From Astragalus membranaceus (taxonomy: Eukaryota; Streptophyta; Magnoliopsida; Fabales; Fabaceae): a DNA stretch of 64,000 nt. The notes under the pieces are model-generated. The model did no database searches. It was given only the letters and a program-made list of their open reading frames with translations, and was not told where the DNA came from. The DNA lies in contig CM076846.1 of NCBI GenBank assembly GCA_039519185.1, positions 130,964,851-131,028,850 of the forward strand. Reading direction: 5' to 3'. Made by a program: the position numbers and the translations under genes. Positions 47,633 through 59,178 of this stretch are shown here, piece after piece; position 1 is the first letter of the stretch, and every line of letters starts with the position of its first letter.

Positions 47633-47865
47633 TAGCACATCACAAATAAAGAATCTCCAATCTCATTTCAACGTCACTTATAAAACTCAACATAACACAA
47701 CCAACTACGCAGCGGAAATAGTAAGACATAATCAAATAGTCCACATGGACATAACAACCAAAAATCATTAAATAAATGCCGAGTTCGTTTTCCCCCCTGA
47801 GTGCTACGTATCAGAGCATGACGACTCGACTCAAAAGTGAAGCTAATACCTTCACTGGGAATCAC

Positions 47866-49583
47866 CTGCACGTTACCAACACGGGGGTAACATTCAAACA
47901 GGAAAGGGTGAGCATCATTTCAGTCTATATAATAGAAACTATGATAAGCACTAATCATAGGCTACGCACAAGAACAATCAGCATCCAAAACACCAAATAC
48001 TCACATCATAGTCATCTCTTACATCATTTACAATAACTCATTTCATGTCATGTAGATTTATGAAATGCAACCCACTCGCGGGTATATGCATGAAGGTACC
48101 TTTTCACAAAACGTCGCTTAGCCACTCAGGCCTTATCATCATTTAGCCACTCAGGCATCAAAACATCACTGGGTTTATGCATATGGGCATGAGACACTAT
48201 GACATGCACCACTCACAATACACAAATACACAATTACTCAATTCATAGTCAACTATGTGACCCGTCACTTACCGGTTTGCCGAATAAAGGCACAGCACCT
48301 GTCATTTCACAATTCACACACAAATAACGTCACTTAGCCTTTTAGGCCTTAACATCACTTAGCCACTCATGCCCCAAATGTCACTTACACATAAACATCA
48401 TTCAACTCAAACATTAGCCACTGAGGGCAAAAACGTCATTTGACTAACCACCAAGGGCATCCTCGTCATTTACACATCATTATCATTAACTTTGGCCACT
48501 AGGGCAAAACAGTCATTTGACTAGCCACCAAGGGCATCCTCGTCATTTACACATCATTATCATTAACTTTGGCCACTAGGGGCAAAACAGTCATTTTGAC
48601 ACTACCGTGTTAAAACTGTTGTTTATACACCAAAAGGGATTTTTAAAGAGTTCCACGTCATTTTTCAATGTCACTGGGACGATCACCGGGGACAGCCATT
48701 TGGGCGCCCACAAACAATCAGAAAATAACAATTTTTCATCTTAAAAATTAGACCCATAGATGGACAACGTAAAAAGCTTCACGACACTTTTTGAATCGTT
48801 CAAAACGGACGTCTGAGTCAAAAGTTATGATAAAAACAATTTTGGAAAAATCAGGCAACATCCAGGGAACAGGCGCCTTAGGCGCCCAGGCAACCAGGCA
48901 ACACGGGCACTGGCGCCCAGCGCCCAGGCGCGCAACAACGCAACACAACCCAGCGCCACAGGCGCTCAGCGCCCAGGCGCGCACAACGCACGCACAACAC
49001 AGACACGGGCGCCTAGCGCCCAGGCGCGCCCCCACGCGCAGCACAACACAACACAGGCGCCCAGCGCCCAGGACAGGCACTCAGCGCCCAGGAAACTGCA
49101 ACAACGCCCAGAATTTCTGTTCAACCCTTTTTAACACAAAAATTGGTTTTTCTTAACAATTCTAAAGCATAAAAACTCCAATTTTCCAGCAAACAAAAAT
49201 GCATCTAATTGTTTTCGAAAATCACCAAACTCAATTATACCCAAAGATTCGATTGAAAAACATCACCAATAATCATCTTGGCACCCTAGGCGCCCAAACC
49301 ACAACCCCTATGCGACCTCACCTCAAACAAGCCAAACACATGGATCACAATTTTGGAATTCTCAACATATGCGCATATCACCACTCATAAGACAATTTCA
49401 TATATCACACCACACCATGAATCAAATTCGCAACAACATTATAATGAACCTATATGGAAGTTTACATTCAAGAACATCAAGAAACGCAAAAGAATCATCA
49501 AGAACATCACGAAATCTAGCATGAACCTTAGATCTAGGACCTATCATAGAATGTATTAGATAGAGTGATAGAGCTCCCCTAAC
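47866..49583 (-). other. Possible intron in the right B LTR
   Basis: Donor AAG/GTTAGGGG at 49583 and acceptor GTAACGTGCAG/G at 47866, the same as in the left B LTR. Confidence 0.33.
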
Positions 49584-49997
49584 CTTTTCAAGAAGAAATC
49601 GATGCCTAGGATGCAGTCACCTACAGATCCACAGCAACAACGGAGATCCCCTCTTCTTTGCTCTTCGAATTCCTCTCCTCCTTCTTCTCTTGGCCGCCTC
49701 CTTCCTCTCTCTCTATCTCACGCTCTTTTCTTTCTTTCTTGCTTTCTCTTCTGATTTCGCGAATTGGCCACCAACCCTAGACCCCAACTAAACTAACCCT
49801 TCGCATATGACAAGAATAACGGGCTTGGGCTTCTCGCTTAGGCCCAAGTCCATTTGGTTTGGCACCTCCACTTTCTAATCCTTCCTACGCATATTAACAT
49901 AAATTCAATTAATTAAATTACATCAAATAATTTAATTTAAATCCCCAATTACTTAATTAAATAAATTAATTAAATAATTTTAGGGTGTTACACCTTT

Positions 49998-50494
49998 CCT
50001 TTGATGAAATTATCTTAGGACCTTGCATTCAGAGTTGATAATTTCAACTACCTTCTTTCCTTTCCCATACTCCCTATGAGATCATCCTCGGCGGCATAGG
50101 CTGATTACACTAAGGCAACATAATTGGTAATAGTATAAGAACTGAGACCCTAAGTCATAGAAACACTAAGGCCCTTCTTATACATCTGCTTTATCCATTC
50201 GTCGTCCAGAGTTTACTTTACCACTTGGTAAAGCTGAGATAACTTCTCAAACTTAGCGGTGCATTCTTCCACCGTCACGCCACCTTTCCTGAGGATGCAT
50301 CTGTTGGAGTTCCGATTTTGGTCGAGGATTGCATCTTGATCATCCTACCATAATTCCGCTTATGATGCACTAAGTATTAAGTTGATCAGGCTCAATGTCT
50401 CTTAGCATCACAAGTGTAATTACAACAAGGACTAACAAGGAATCGACTCAACCCTAAACTAAGTCCGACTAGGTCGAACTGCTCTGATACCAAG
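49998..50494 (-). pseudogene. Gag start and leader of A with primer site at 50481-50492
   Basis: Minus-strand fragments resemble the J Gag (a KFEKLSQLYQ-like piece near 50250 and a SAYAAEDDL-like piece near 50090), but most of Gag between is deleted. The stretch 50370-50480 matches the J leader (2945-3054). The primer site reads TGGTATCAGAGC on the minus strand, 2 bases from the LTR. Confidence 0.75.
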
Positions 50495-50843
50495 TGTAAC
50501 ACCCCGGTATTTCTATCGACTAAAAATACCCAAGTGCACATTAGTAACACATCCGAGATATAATTCCTGCTTAGACACTAAATATCACTATAAATTTTTC
50601 GCTGAATATAACCCAAACAGTCTTATTTACAACAAGACAATATGGTTCTCGGACCATATACCATCAGCATCTATAGTATTCAGTATCATACAAGAAAGCG
50701 GAAGAGAGATATACACTAAATACATAATGTCTTGGTATACAGACAACAAAAGGGAAATAAGCTTAAACATAAAGCTAGGCTATCAGCAACCAATCCGAGC
50801 TCAACCTACTCATGCCTCTTGGATTTCCGCTGTCCCTGTGTCT

Positions 50844-51980
50844 CTGTAAAACAACAACATTTAAACAGTGAGATACAATCTCAGTGAGTTCTACCGAAAC
50901 CCCTACTAACACTCTCGGTTCAATTATTAGTTCCCTTACCACTTAACACCACACCGACTGCAAAACATTGCTAACCCCGATGAACGTGTTAACACAAGTA
51001 CGACACCGACTGCAAAACACTGCTAACCCCGGTGTATCGTACAACAAACAAAATACGGCACCGACTGCGAAACACCGCTAACCCCAGAGTACCGTATAAC
51101 AATCTTTAACATAACACCGACTGCGAAACACCGCTATCCCCGGCGCACCCCAATACCAATAGTGTTTCCCAATGGCACGGAGCCTAGGGTAAAGGTGCAT
51201 GACTACCCCGCCTAGTATGTTAACATGGGTCATCACCCAACTCGATATAATAAATATATATCTACAGTACTATGAACCCACGGTCCATCAAATCAAACAA
51301 TCAATGAAACACTTTAATCCACAACTTTATAAAATCCAAGTTCACACTCGCAATCTAGTTGACCACTTTTCGACACAACTTTCAATATCAAAAACAGTTC
51401 ATTTTGCCTTAAAAATAGAATATTCAGTTAGGCCTCTGAATAAGCTTTCCAACGCATCTTAGAACACCTCAATCGGGTTCCCGGATCAAAATTTATCGCG
51501 AAACGAAAAACAGTGTTTGGTTGCTGAAAATCTGCAAAGTGGCGCGCGAGTGGCGCGTGGCGCGCAAGTGGCGCGCGAGCTGACAGTAGGATCTGTCAAG
51601 TGGCGCGCAATGGCGCGCGGCGCGCGAGTGGCGCGCGGCGCGCGAGTGGCGCGCGGCGCGCGAGTGGCGCGCGGCGCGCGAGTGGCGCGTGGACTGACAG
51701 TAGGGGGGTCTGTCAAGTGCAGAATTTGGCGGTTTCGCACGAAAACCGCGATTCCGCTTAATTCCGATTCTCGTTCCGATTGAAAACAGTCCAAACAAAC
51801 AGAAAAACAGATTCAACCAATATCACACAATCATTCAAATCAATCAATGTCTCAATCAAAACGGTTTTTATCAAAAACGACATATTTTCCAAATAGCGGT
51901 TTTGACTCAAGATCTCTCGACATCAATTGACGTAAAAATACTCGAAACATAAAAACATCCTAAGCGTGAGTAAAACTCAC
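50844..51980 (-). other. Possible intron in the right A LTR
   Basis: Donor AAGG/GTGAGT at 51980, acceptor TTGTTTTACAG at 50844, identical to the left A LTR. Confidence 0.4.
51538..51700 (-). repeat. Expanded GC island in the right A LTR
   Basis: About four extra copies of an 18-bp unit GTGGCGCGCGGCGCGCGA compared with 18620-18740. Since paired LTRs start identical, the expansion or loss came after insertion. Confidence 0.8.
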
Positions 51981-52814
51981 CCTTGAAGCGTGAGCCACGA
52001 GCGAGCCAAAATCACCGAGTAACCACACGAACCTTCCCCGCTCCGTCGACATCCAATCCGCTTCCAAAGCTTTTCACTCGATCACGGGACCTCTCTTTGA
52101 CCGAAATACCGAATTCCACGAAATCTTCCACGAACACTATTCATCATCCCTAACCTCCAAAAGCTACTATTCACCAAAAACCCCAATTTGAACCCTAACC
52201 TTTTGATTCTTCACAACCCCAAATCGGACTTCAATATTTGCGCAATCCACCTTGAGCTCGCTCCCAAACGCCATCCAAAGCTTTCCCTTGAGCTACAACC
52301 ATCAAAACTCCAATTTTTCCTCTCAAATCGAAAATGGTAAAGTGAGAGAGAGTGAGTTGATGATGAAGATCTTGGTACCAAATCGAAGAGGAAGTAACGC
52401 TGAGCATTTTTCGTGTTGGAAGGAAGTCGTTTTGTTGAGCGGAAGTACCCCTTTTTTCCTCTTCTTCTTCCTCCTTTCTTTCTCTCTTCTTTTCTTTTTC
52501 TCTTCTCCTCTCTGTTTCTCGCCTCCTCTTTCTTTCTTCCCTTCTTAAATTAATTCTTTCCTTTTTCACTCACACACATACACGTATATACATATATTTA
52601 TTTAATAAATATATGGCAACGTGGTCAAATTACCATATTGCTCTAAATCTCTTATTTCGATTCCAAAACTTCCTTGACCCGTATTATTCGGTTAACGATT
52701 CGATGGCAACCAATAATTAATTTTAACACTCAATAAATTTACCAGTCAAGTACTAAATTGGTTTAATTGGGTTAACATCCAAATAATTCTATTAATTATT
52801 TTGGGGATGTTACA

Positions 52815-53354
52815 TTCTCCCCAACTTGAAAGAATTTTGTCCTCAAAATTTCGCTAAGTCTTTCATCCGATTAACCGAGGATCGACATTCCCAGAAAGGT
52901 CTAAATTGCGAGAAAACAATCTTAGATCAACGAAATGAGTGTAGAAAATCTTTCCAATCCAGCACATCAATTGTCAAGTATGATCCACTACTACCTTGAT
53001 ATGAACTCTCTTGTTACGAATCAATACGAGAAACTCATCATTCGCCTTCAAGGGCTCGACACCGCGTTTGAAAACACTTTCGAAGCTTCATTCCAATTAT
53101 CCTCGTTTACTCCCCAACTTTGACTAATCTAAATCAAAGGGTCTAATACAAGACACTTGATAGAAATACGGATTGGAAAATGAGATCCATATACTGGTAC
53201 TCCTTGGTAGAGGTAAAAACAAACACGATTTCCTCGGAGGGTGTAAACGCGTTCTCAACAAATCTTATAAAATCCATAACAATTCTCGTACACACCGACA
53301 ATGTGACGAAAAAGTCACTTGTTAAACTTTTTGATTCGCCCCCATGACTTCGAG
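52815..53354 (-). repeat. Second copy of the A tail, truncated
   Basis: Matches 19850-20392 almost base for base (one G/T difference noted near 52900). It ends at TCGAG (53350-53354), where C-type LTR sequence begins. Confidence 0.88.
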
Positions 53355-53830
53355 TGAAAAGCTTTGGAAGCGGATTGGGTGTCGCCGGAGCGGGGAGCGT
53401 TCGTGCGGTTATGTCAGAAAAGCGTTCTCGCAGAAAGTCTCGGTGCTTCGTGATTTTCATCACGATAGGTGAGTTTTACTCACGTTTAAGATTTATGTTT
53501 TGAATTGATTGATTGAAACGAATTTTATGTTAATTGATTCGACTGTTTGTTTGATGTGATTGTTTCGACTAGAATTTCGTGTAAAATACCGTTTTGGTCG
53601 AAAAACCGTTAGATCGACGATTAACGGATTTTGAGGAAATTGATGTTCGAGTGTTATGGATTGATATGTTTGATTAATTGATGAATATTATTGGATATGC
53701 GTTCGTACTGTTTTTGTGTTGGGATTGGATTAGAACAGGTACCAGAAGTGATCGGAATTGATCGGAACAAAGAAAAACTTAAAACGGAATGAAAACGGAG
53801 AGCTGTCAAATGCGCACGATCCGTGCTCCC
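53355..53830 (+). repeat. Internal piece of the C LTR
   Basis: Plus-strand LTR text like H from 10608 onward (AAGCTTTGGAAGCGGATT). It includes a good donor ATAG/GTGAGT at 53469, and ends in a GC-rich CGCACGATCCGTGC word like that of J, where D inserted at 53831. About 0.5 kb of LTR is missing between 17614 and here relative to H. Confidence 0.75.
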
Positions 53831-56430
53831 TGTAACACCCCTTTTCTAATAACCTTACTATTTAATAAAATCAGAGTTTTTTTTTTTTTTTGAAAACAAT
53901 CTAAGCGAGTGCTACACTTACTCCATTAAATCAACAACTTCAATTTTCTTAATTCAATTAAAAAGCACAAGATACATATCACCATGAAATACCGTTTAGT
54001 TCACATCAACCAAACACAGTCACTACCGCAGCGGAATAATAATAAGTTCAAAAACAAAACCAGTACATCACCAATAATAGTCTAACAGTATAAAGACAAT
54101 AACACTTAAGCATAAGACGCCCCCCCCGGTGCTACGTATCAGAGCATGACACTTCCTACCAAACGAAGGCATAAGGGTAACCTTCACTCGTTATTACCTG
54201 CACGTTGCCGACATAAGAAGCAACATAAAAGCAGTAGGGTGAGTCTCTTTTCATAATTAATAACATATGGAAATAAGCACTGCATAGGAAAAGGTAACTA
54301 GGCACACTGATTCACAACAATGGCAACAACCACATCAAAATTACATTTCCAAACAGCACTACACAATATATGGTTATGCATGAAATGCAACCCAAACTCC
54401 CCGGGCACATGCATGTCGGATCCGTCACCAAATACAAATAGGCCGTAGCCTCTGCTCACCAAACAAAATTAGGCCGAAGCCTCTGCTCACCAATAATGCA
54501 CATGTTTCATGAGATGCTATGGAAATGCACCACAACACACCACACAATTCATCAATTCACCATTTAATTCAACTCACCATTGTATTCATATTCTCACCAT
54601 TGTATTAATCAGCTCACCAATTAAAATTAGGCCGAAGCCTCTGCTCACCAATCACACCATAATACACTCACCAACTCAACCCACCACTCACACCAACACC
54701 AATTTCAATTAGGCCAATTTAGGATTTGACACAGCATAGGAGAAAATGAATAAAAGTTGCAATTAGACACCTTGAACAACTTCTGTCCAGAACCACCAGT
54801 AAAATAATTCATTTTTGCATAAAACCAGAACATTTGGATAGACACTGAAATTAGCTTCGAAACGCATTTTGAACCGTCAAATTTGGATAACCGAGTCAAA
54901 AGTTATGATTAAAACAAAATCGGAAAAATACTTAGACATTCTGGAAACTGGCGCCCAGGCGCTGGGCGCCCAGGAGCAACACAGGATTGGCGCATAGGCG
55001 CTGGGCGCCCAGGAACAGCAACACTGGCCAGACGCACTGGCGCAGGAACTGGCGCAGGGGAACACGGCGCCCAGGCACTAGGCGCCTTGGCAAAACACGC
55101 AAGAAAACTCCTTTAACTTGGAAATTAATTTTGCACGAGCCAAATACTCAGAATATGAGAACCCAACAAAAATTTTGGCAAAATGTGACACGCATCTTTG
55201 GCGCCCATGGGCTAGGCGCCTAAGGCCAGGACAGACCACAACTCCTATGACTCCAAAAATTATTTTGCACGAGCCATTTAACTTGGACATGAAAACCCAG
55301 TATCAATTTTCGCAAAATGAACAACAGAAGGTTGGGACCCTTGGCGCCCATGGCACAAGGAACACGGCCAAATTTTGACCCAACACCTGAAACTGACTCT
55401 TTTTGTGCCCAGGTACTCCCATACCAAATTTGAAAGCAAACCGAGCATCCAATCTCCGGGACCCTCGGCTCCCATGGTGCCTAGACACGAGCAACACAAT
55501 TCTGCAACACAGTGGCGCAGACAAGGGAACCCGGCGCCCAGTGTCTAGACACAGAACCAGACACAGGCAACACAGACACAGCACATGGGCGCCTGGTTCC
55601 CAGGAGCTAGACACAGACTTAGACAGAATTTCCAGCAACACCCAAACTCCCTAGGAGCCTAAAGAGCCAACCAAATTCGAGTTCCTCACCACCAAAAATT
55701 CCCAAATTAAATCTCCAACCTTAATTTATCAATATAAGACTGACCATCATGTTTTTCACCAAAATTTCATTCAATCATAACATCAAACAATGGGCATGCT
55801 CAATTCTTATTGTGTACAATTCAACACCCAATCAAACATATCTTTGCACAATTAAAATTCAGCATAGCCACAACATTAAAATACACAATTCATTCAAGAA
55901 AATCACTCTAAAACCTAACCCTATACGATACTCATCACATACACTATTAAAGACGAAAAGAAGAGCCCCCTAACCTTATGAAATTCGAAACCACCAAGCA
56001 AAGCTCCAAGGAATTGCAAGACACCAACAAGCTTTCTCTTCCTCCTTGAGTGCCCCACGAAATTCCTCTTCCTTCCTCTTGTAACCGTCGCCTCCTCTCC
56101 TTTCTCACTCTCTCCTTCGCAAGTTTCTTTTCTCTTCTCTTCTCTCCTCTCCTCGAATTCTTTTCTTTCTTTTTGGGTGGAATAAGTGAAATGAAAACTA
56201 ACCCACAAGACCCCTAAGTGATTCGAGCTCTATGACTAGCTAATGGGCCACGGGCCTAATTGTGGATCACGGGCCCTTATTCGCACCACTTAATTCGTGA
56301 CAACACCTCTTAAACAAATAAAATAAAATAAATTAAATTAAATTCTGAATTAGTTAATTAAATTAATTAAATGTTGTAAGCCTTAAATAAATTAATTAAA
56401 TAAATAATTAAATTATTTTGGGGCGTTATA
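53831..56430 (-). repeat. 3' LTR of D, 2.6 kb
   Basis: Starts TGTAACACCCC and ends GGGGCGTTATA, where relatives end GTTACA: a C-to-T change destroyed the terminal CA. It contains TAGGCCGAAGCCTCTGCTC repeats (54445-54640; AGGC and GCCT can pair), a GGCGCC-rich region (54948-55560) and a pyrimidine-rich stretch at 56035-56175. Confidence 0.88.
54198..55974 (-). other. Possible intron in the D LTR
   Basis: Donor AAG/GTTAGGGG at 55974, acceptor GGCAACGTGCAG/G at 54198. The K fragment keeps the same donor at 13874. Confidence 0.35.
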
Positions 56431-58884
56431 ATTCTCCCCCACTTAGAATATTTTCGTCCTCGAAAATTCCCACCGACCAAAACTATCGCCCTCCCACTAA
56501 CAACTACAGCTATCTAGACCACCAGCGCTATCTAAGCTGCTGATTATCATTTCCCTGATTACCGGCGGTAAGTGATTGGGCGGCCGTCCCTCCTACTCGT
56601 TCAGCCAGGTAACTCAAGAATTAACAATCAGACTCATTCTTACCTATCTAACTCAAGAGATGACTACGCAATCTCCATCGGAATCAACAGGCTACAAACA
56701 ACAACAACAACACACTAAGACGCGCTCCTAGGTGAGCACAAGGCAACATCGTGCCACGCCTCACTCTCAACCATCACACACGAAACGCAACGTCGCGCAA
56801 CCACAGCAACAGTACGCCACAATAGCAACAATACGCAACAACAGCAACAATACGCAACAACAGCAACAATACGCGACGCGCATGGGCTGCCACATTTGGC
56901 GCCCACGCCCACGCCCAACCAAACAACACCACGCAACATATGCATCTAACACACCACTTAATTGCACAACTCCTCAAGCACTAAATTCAACACCAATTTT
57001 ATTCAAGTAATTTAACAAGCATCCACAATCATCATATTCTCACTCTCAATTTTTATTGGATCGATACAACAAACATCTAGCATGCATAATTAATCTCATA
57101 TTCACCTTAACACCAATTAACGTAGAATTCTCCAAATTTAAGTTCAACATGATACTCAGCTTACAAACAACACCTCAATTCAGACAACTACACCACGATT
57201 CAGTTCAATATGTTTGTTAAAAGTTCACAAGCAACTTCAAAAATCACTTCGCCTTTAAATTACAAATCCACAACGTATAAATATCAAGGTTCAAACGTTT
57301 TTGCTAATCTTCATAAACTCGGGTGCAGAAAATTCTGTAACTATGCGCCTACTTTGGCGAATTAATTAAAATAGTAAACGATGTCGGATTTCGACAAATA
57401 AATACTTGTTGGAAAGCTCAGAGTGTAGTTTCTACCTATGGTTTTTGTCTTTTAAAATAAGTAGCCAATTGGTACAGTTTTTCAAAATACTACACGGAGG
57501 TACCAAACTTGGACAGAACTTCTTACTCAACTTTCAACCAAATTATCTTTCTCATCTCTTAATGAAACTTTATGAAACCAGTGTCTAATTCGTAGAGAAT
57601 TAAGTCTACTTTTTAAAGAAACAAGAATCATTCAAAACGGAGTTCATTTGATGACACAAAACCTACAAAAACCGAACTTACTCACAGTTTGATTCCTAAA
57701 ACTTGACCTAACTTGAAACAATCATAACTTGAGCCACACAGCTCCAAATTGAACGAAACCAGTGGCAAAACGACCGGCGTTAAATCTATTTTCAAAAACA
57801 ATCAACCACATAATTTTTGGATCAACTAAACGGTGCCAGTTTTTGAAAAACGAAGCAGTGTCCAGAAATGCACAAAACCGTAAACAAGTAAAATTCATCA
57901 TGTTTAGTCACGAAACAATAATCTCAAACAACACTCAAATTCAACAATTCATGTCATCAAACAACACTCGGGCATTCAATCAACATATTGACATTTGGTC
58001 AAACACCTATGTGCACACTTTGACTACAACCCAATGACACCATCAAGACACCCCAAATTCACCTAACCACCCAAAAATACCAATTTTCAACATCACATAC
58101 TACTTAAGCATAGGAATTTCACCTTCGAAACTCTTAGGGTAATATCACCAAAACAACTTGTAGGCAACATATGCTCATAGTTCACCTCAACACCACAATT
58201 TCATCATTTAATACACCATCATTAGATACACCGTCATTTAATTCACAAATGCATCATTAATTAGCCCAGCAACAACAACATCAACACTTGGTCTTATTCG
58301 ACTCAACGCAACAACAACAATGCTTTGGTCACATTGACCCAACAACAACAACAACAAAAGTCATGGACCAGATTCAAGTCAAATAAAAATCACACAATCG
58401 ACATATCAATAAATATGACATCTCCACTTCAAAATATTTATAATTGGAAGTGCGAAAAATGAGTAAAAATTGCTCCTCAACACAATCAACAATTCATTTC
58501 TGGAAATGATTTTCGCAAGTGAAAGGTGTCATCAGCTCTTCAAACCATAAAATTTTTATTTATAAGAACATCAAAGCCTAGAGCGGCAAAAGAAGTAACT
58601 AATGCATCTTTCGAAAACCAAGCATTTTCCAAACCAGCAGAGAAATCAAAAACAAAAGACACAGAGTTCACACACTGGAAACACAATACAACACACATCA
58701 TCAGCAGGGGTATCTCCCCCACTTATTCACTTACCATCATTAGTATTCGGTTTGTCCTCCACCTGCAGGAACATCACTTACTATACAGACAATGGTTAGA
58801 ACTAATCCAGCACTACTCAATCATCAAAGGACACTACGACAATACGACTTGGCCGGACAGACCGAACTGCTCTGATACCACTAA
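56431..58884 (-). other. Internal region of D, no gene
   Basis: Polypurine tract 56431-56444, conserved block 56538-56614, and a CAGCAACAATACGCAACAA tandem repeat (56800-56875). Positions 57300-57800 are AT-rich text whose ATAACTTGAGCC resembles the ATAACTTTTGA site of the LTRs. CAACAACA runs lie at 58265-58350, the weak G-rich hairpin at 58702-58725 and the primer site at 58869-58880. Remaining stretches show nothing identifiable. Confidence 0.7.
58869..58880 (-). other. Primer-binding site of D (initiator tRNA-Met)
   Basis: Minus strand TGGTATCAGAGC, 4 bases from the LTR at 58885. Confidence 0.9.
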
Positions 58885-59178
58885 TGTAACACCCCTTTTC
58901 TAATAACCTTACTATTTAATAAAATCAGAGTTTCTTTTTTTTTTTGAAAACAATCTAAGCGAGTGCTACACTTACTCCATTAAATCAACAACTTCAATTT
59001 TCTTAATTCAATTAAAAACCACAAGATACATATCACCATGAAATACCGTTTAGTTCACATCAACCAAACACAGTCACTACCGCAGCGGAATAATAATAAG
59101 TTCAAAAACAAAACCAGTACATCACCAATAATAGTCTAACAGTATAAAGACAATAACACTTAAGCATAAGACGCCCCC
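58885..59178 (-). repeat. Start of the 5' LTR of D, cut by element E
   Basis: Nearly identical to 53831-54125. It stops within a C run (CCCCC at 59174-59178, the likely target duplication), where E begins. Confidence 0.88.

Larger units (their letters stand above)
22973..49992 (-). mobile_element. Element B: potentially autonomous Ty3/gypsy chromovirus
   Basis: Inserted in the A gag with a perfect 5-bp duplication CCTTT (22968-22972 and 49993-49997). Without later insertions it is about 9.5 kb: 3' LTR (22973-23832 plus 33410-35037), inside 35038-39531 with an intact 1456-aa gag-pol, and 5' LTR (39532-39679 plus 47638-49992). F sits in the left LTR and G in the right LTR. The long open frame and similar LTRs mark it as much younger than A and C. 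Confidence 0.93.
39532..49992 (-). repeat. 5' LTR of B, split by element G
   Basis: 39532-39679 plus 47638-49992, about 2.50 kb. Closely matches the left B LTR, but its GC island carries an extra GGCGCGCC-type segment near 49020. Confidence 0.92.
17615..52814 (-). mobile_element. Element A: LTR retrotransposon, split by element B
   Basis: Sense is minus: 5' LTR 52814-50495, primer site, gag start (50494-49998), element B, remaining gag-pol and tail (22972-19850), 3' LTR 19849-17615. The two LTRs are almost identical outside their GC-rich repeat. To the right, 52815-53354 repeats the tail 19850-20392, so a second partial copy of the inside follows the 5' LTR. The outer target duplication therefore cannot be checked. 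Confidence 0.85.
50495..52814 (-). repeat. 5' LTR of A, 2320 bp
   Basis: Partner of 17615-19849, almost identical apart from a longer GC island (51538-51700) and a stretch near 50880 that is shortened in the left copy. It is followed at once by another polypurine tract and tail (52815-53354), so it could also have acted as the 3' LTR of a second copy. Confidence 0.9.

Noticed and set aside
56715..56977. Leucine/valine/cysteine-rich frames in the D inside
   Set aside because: They come from a CAACAA-type tandem repeat on the other strand.
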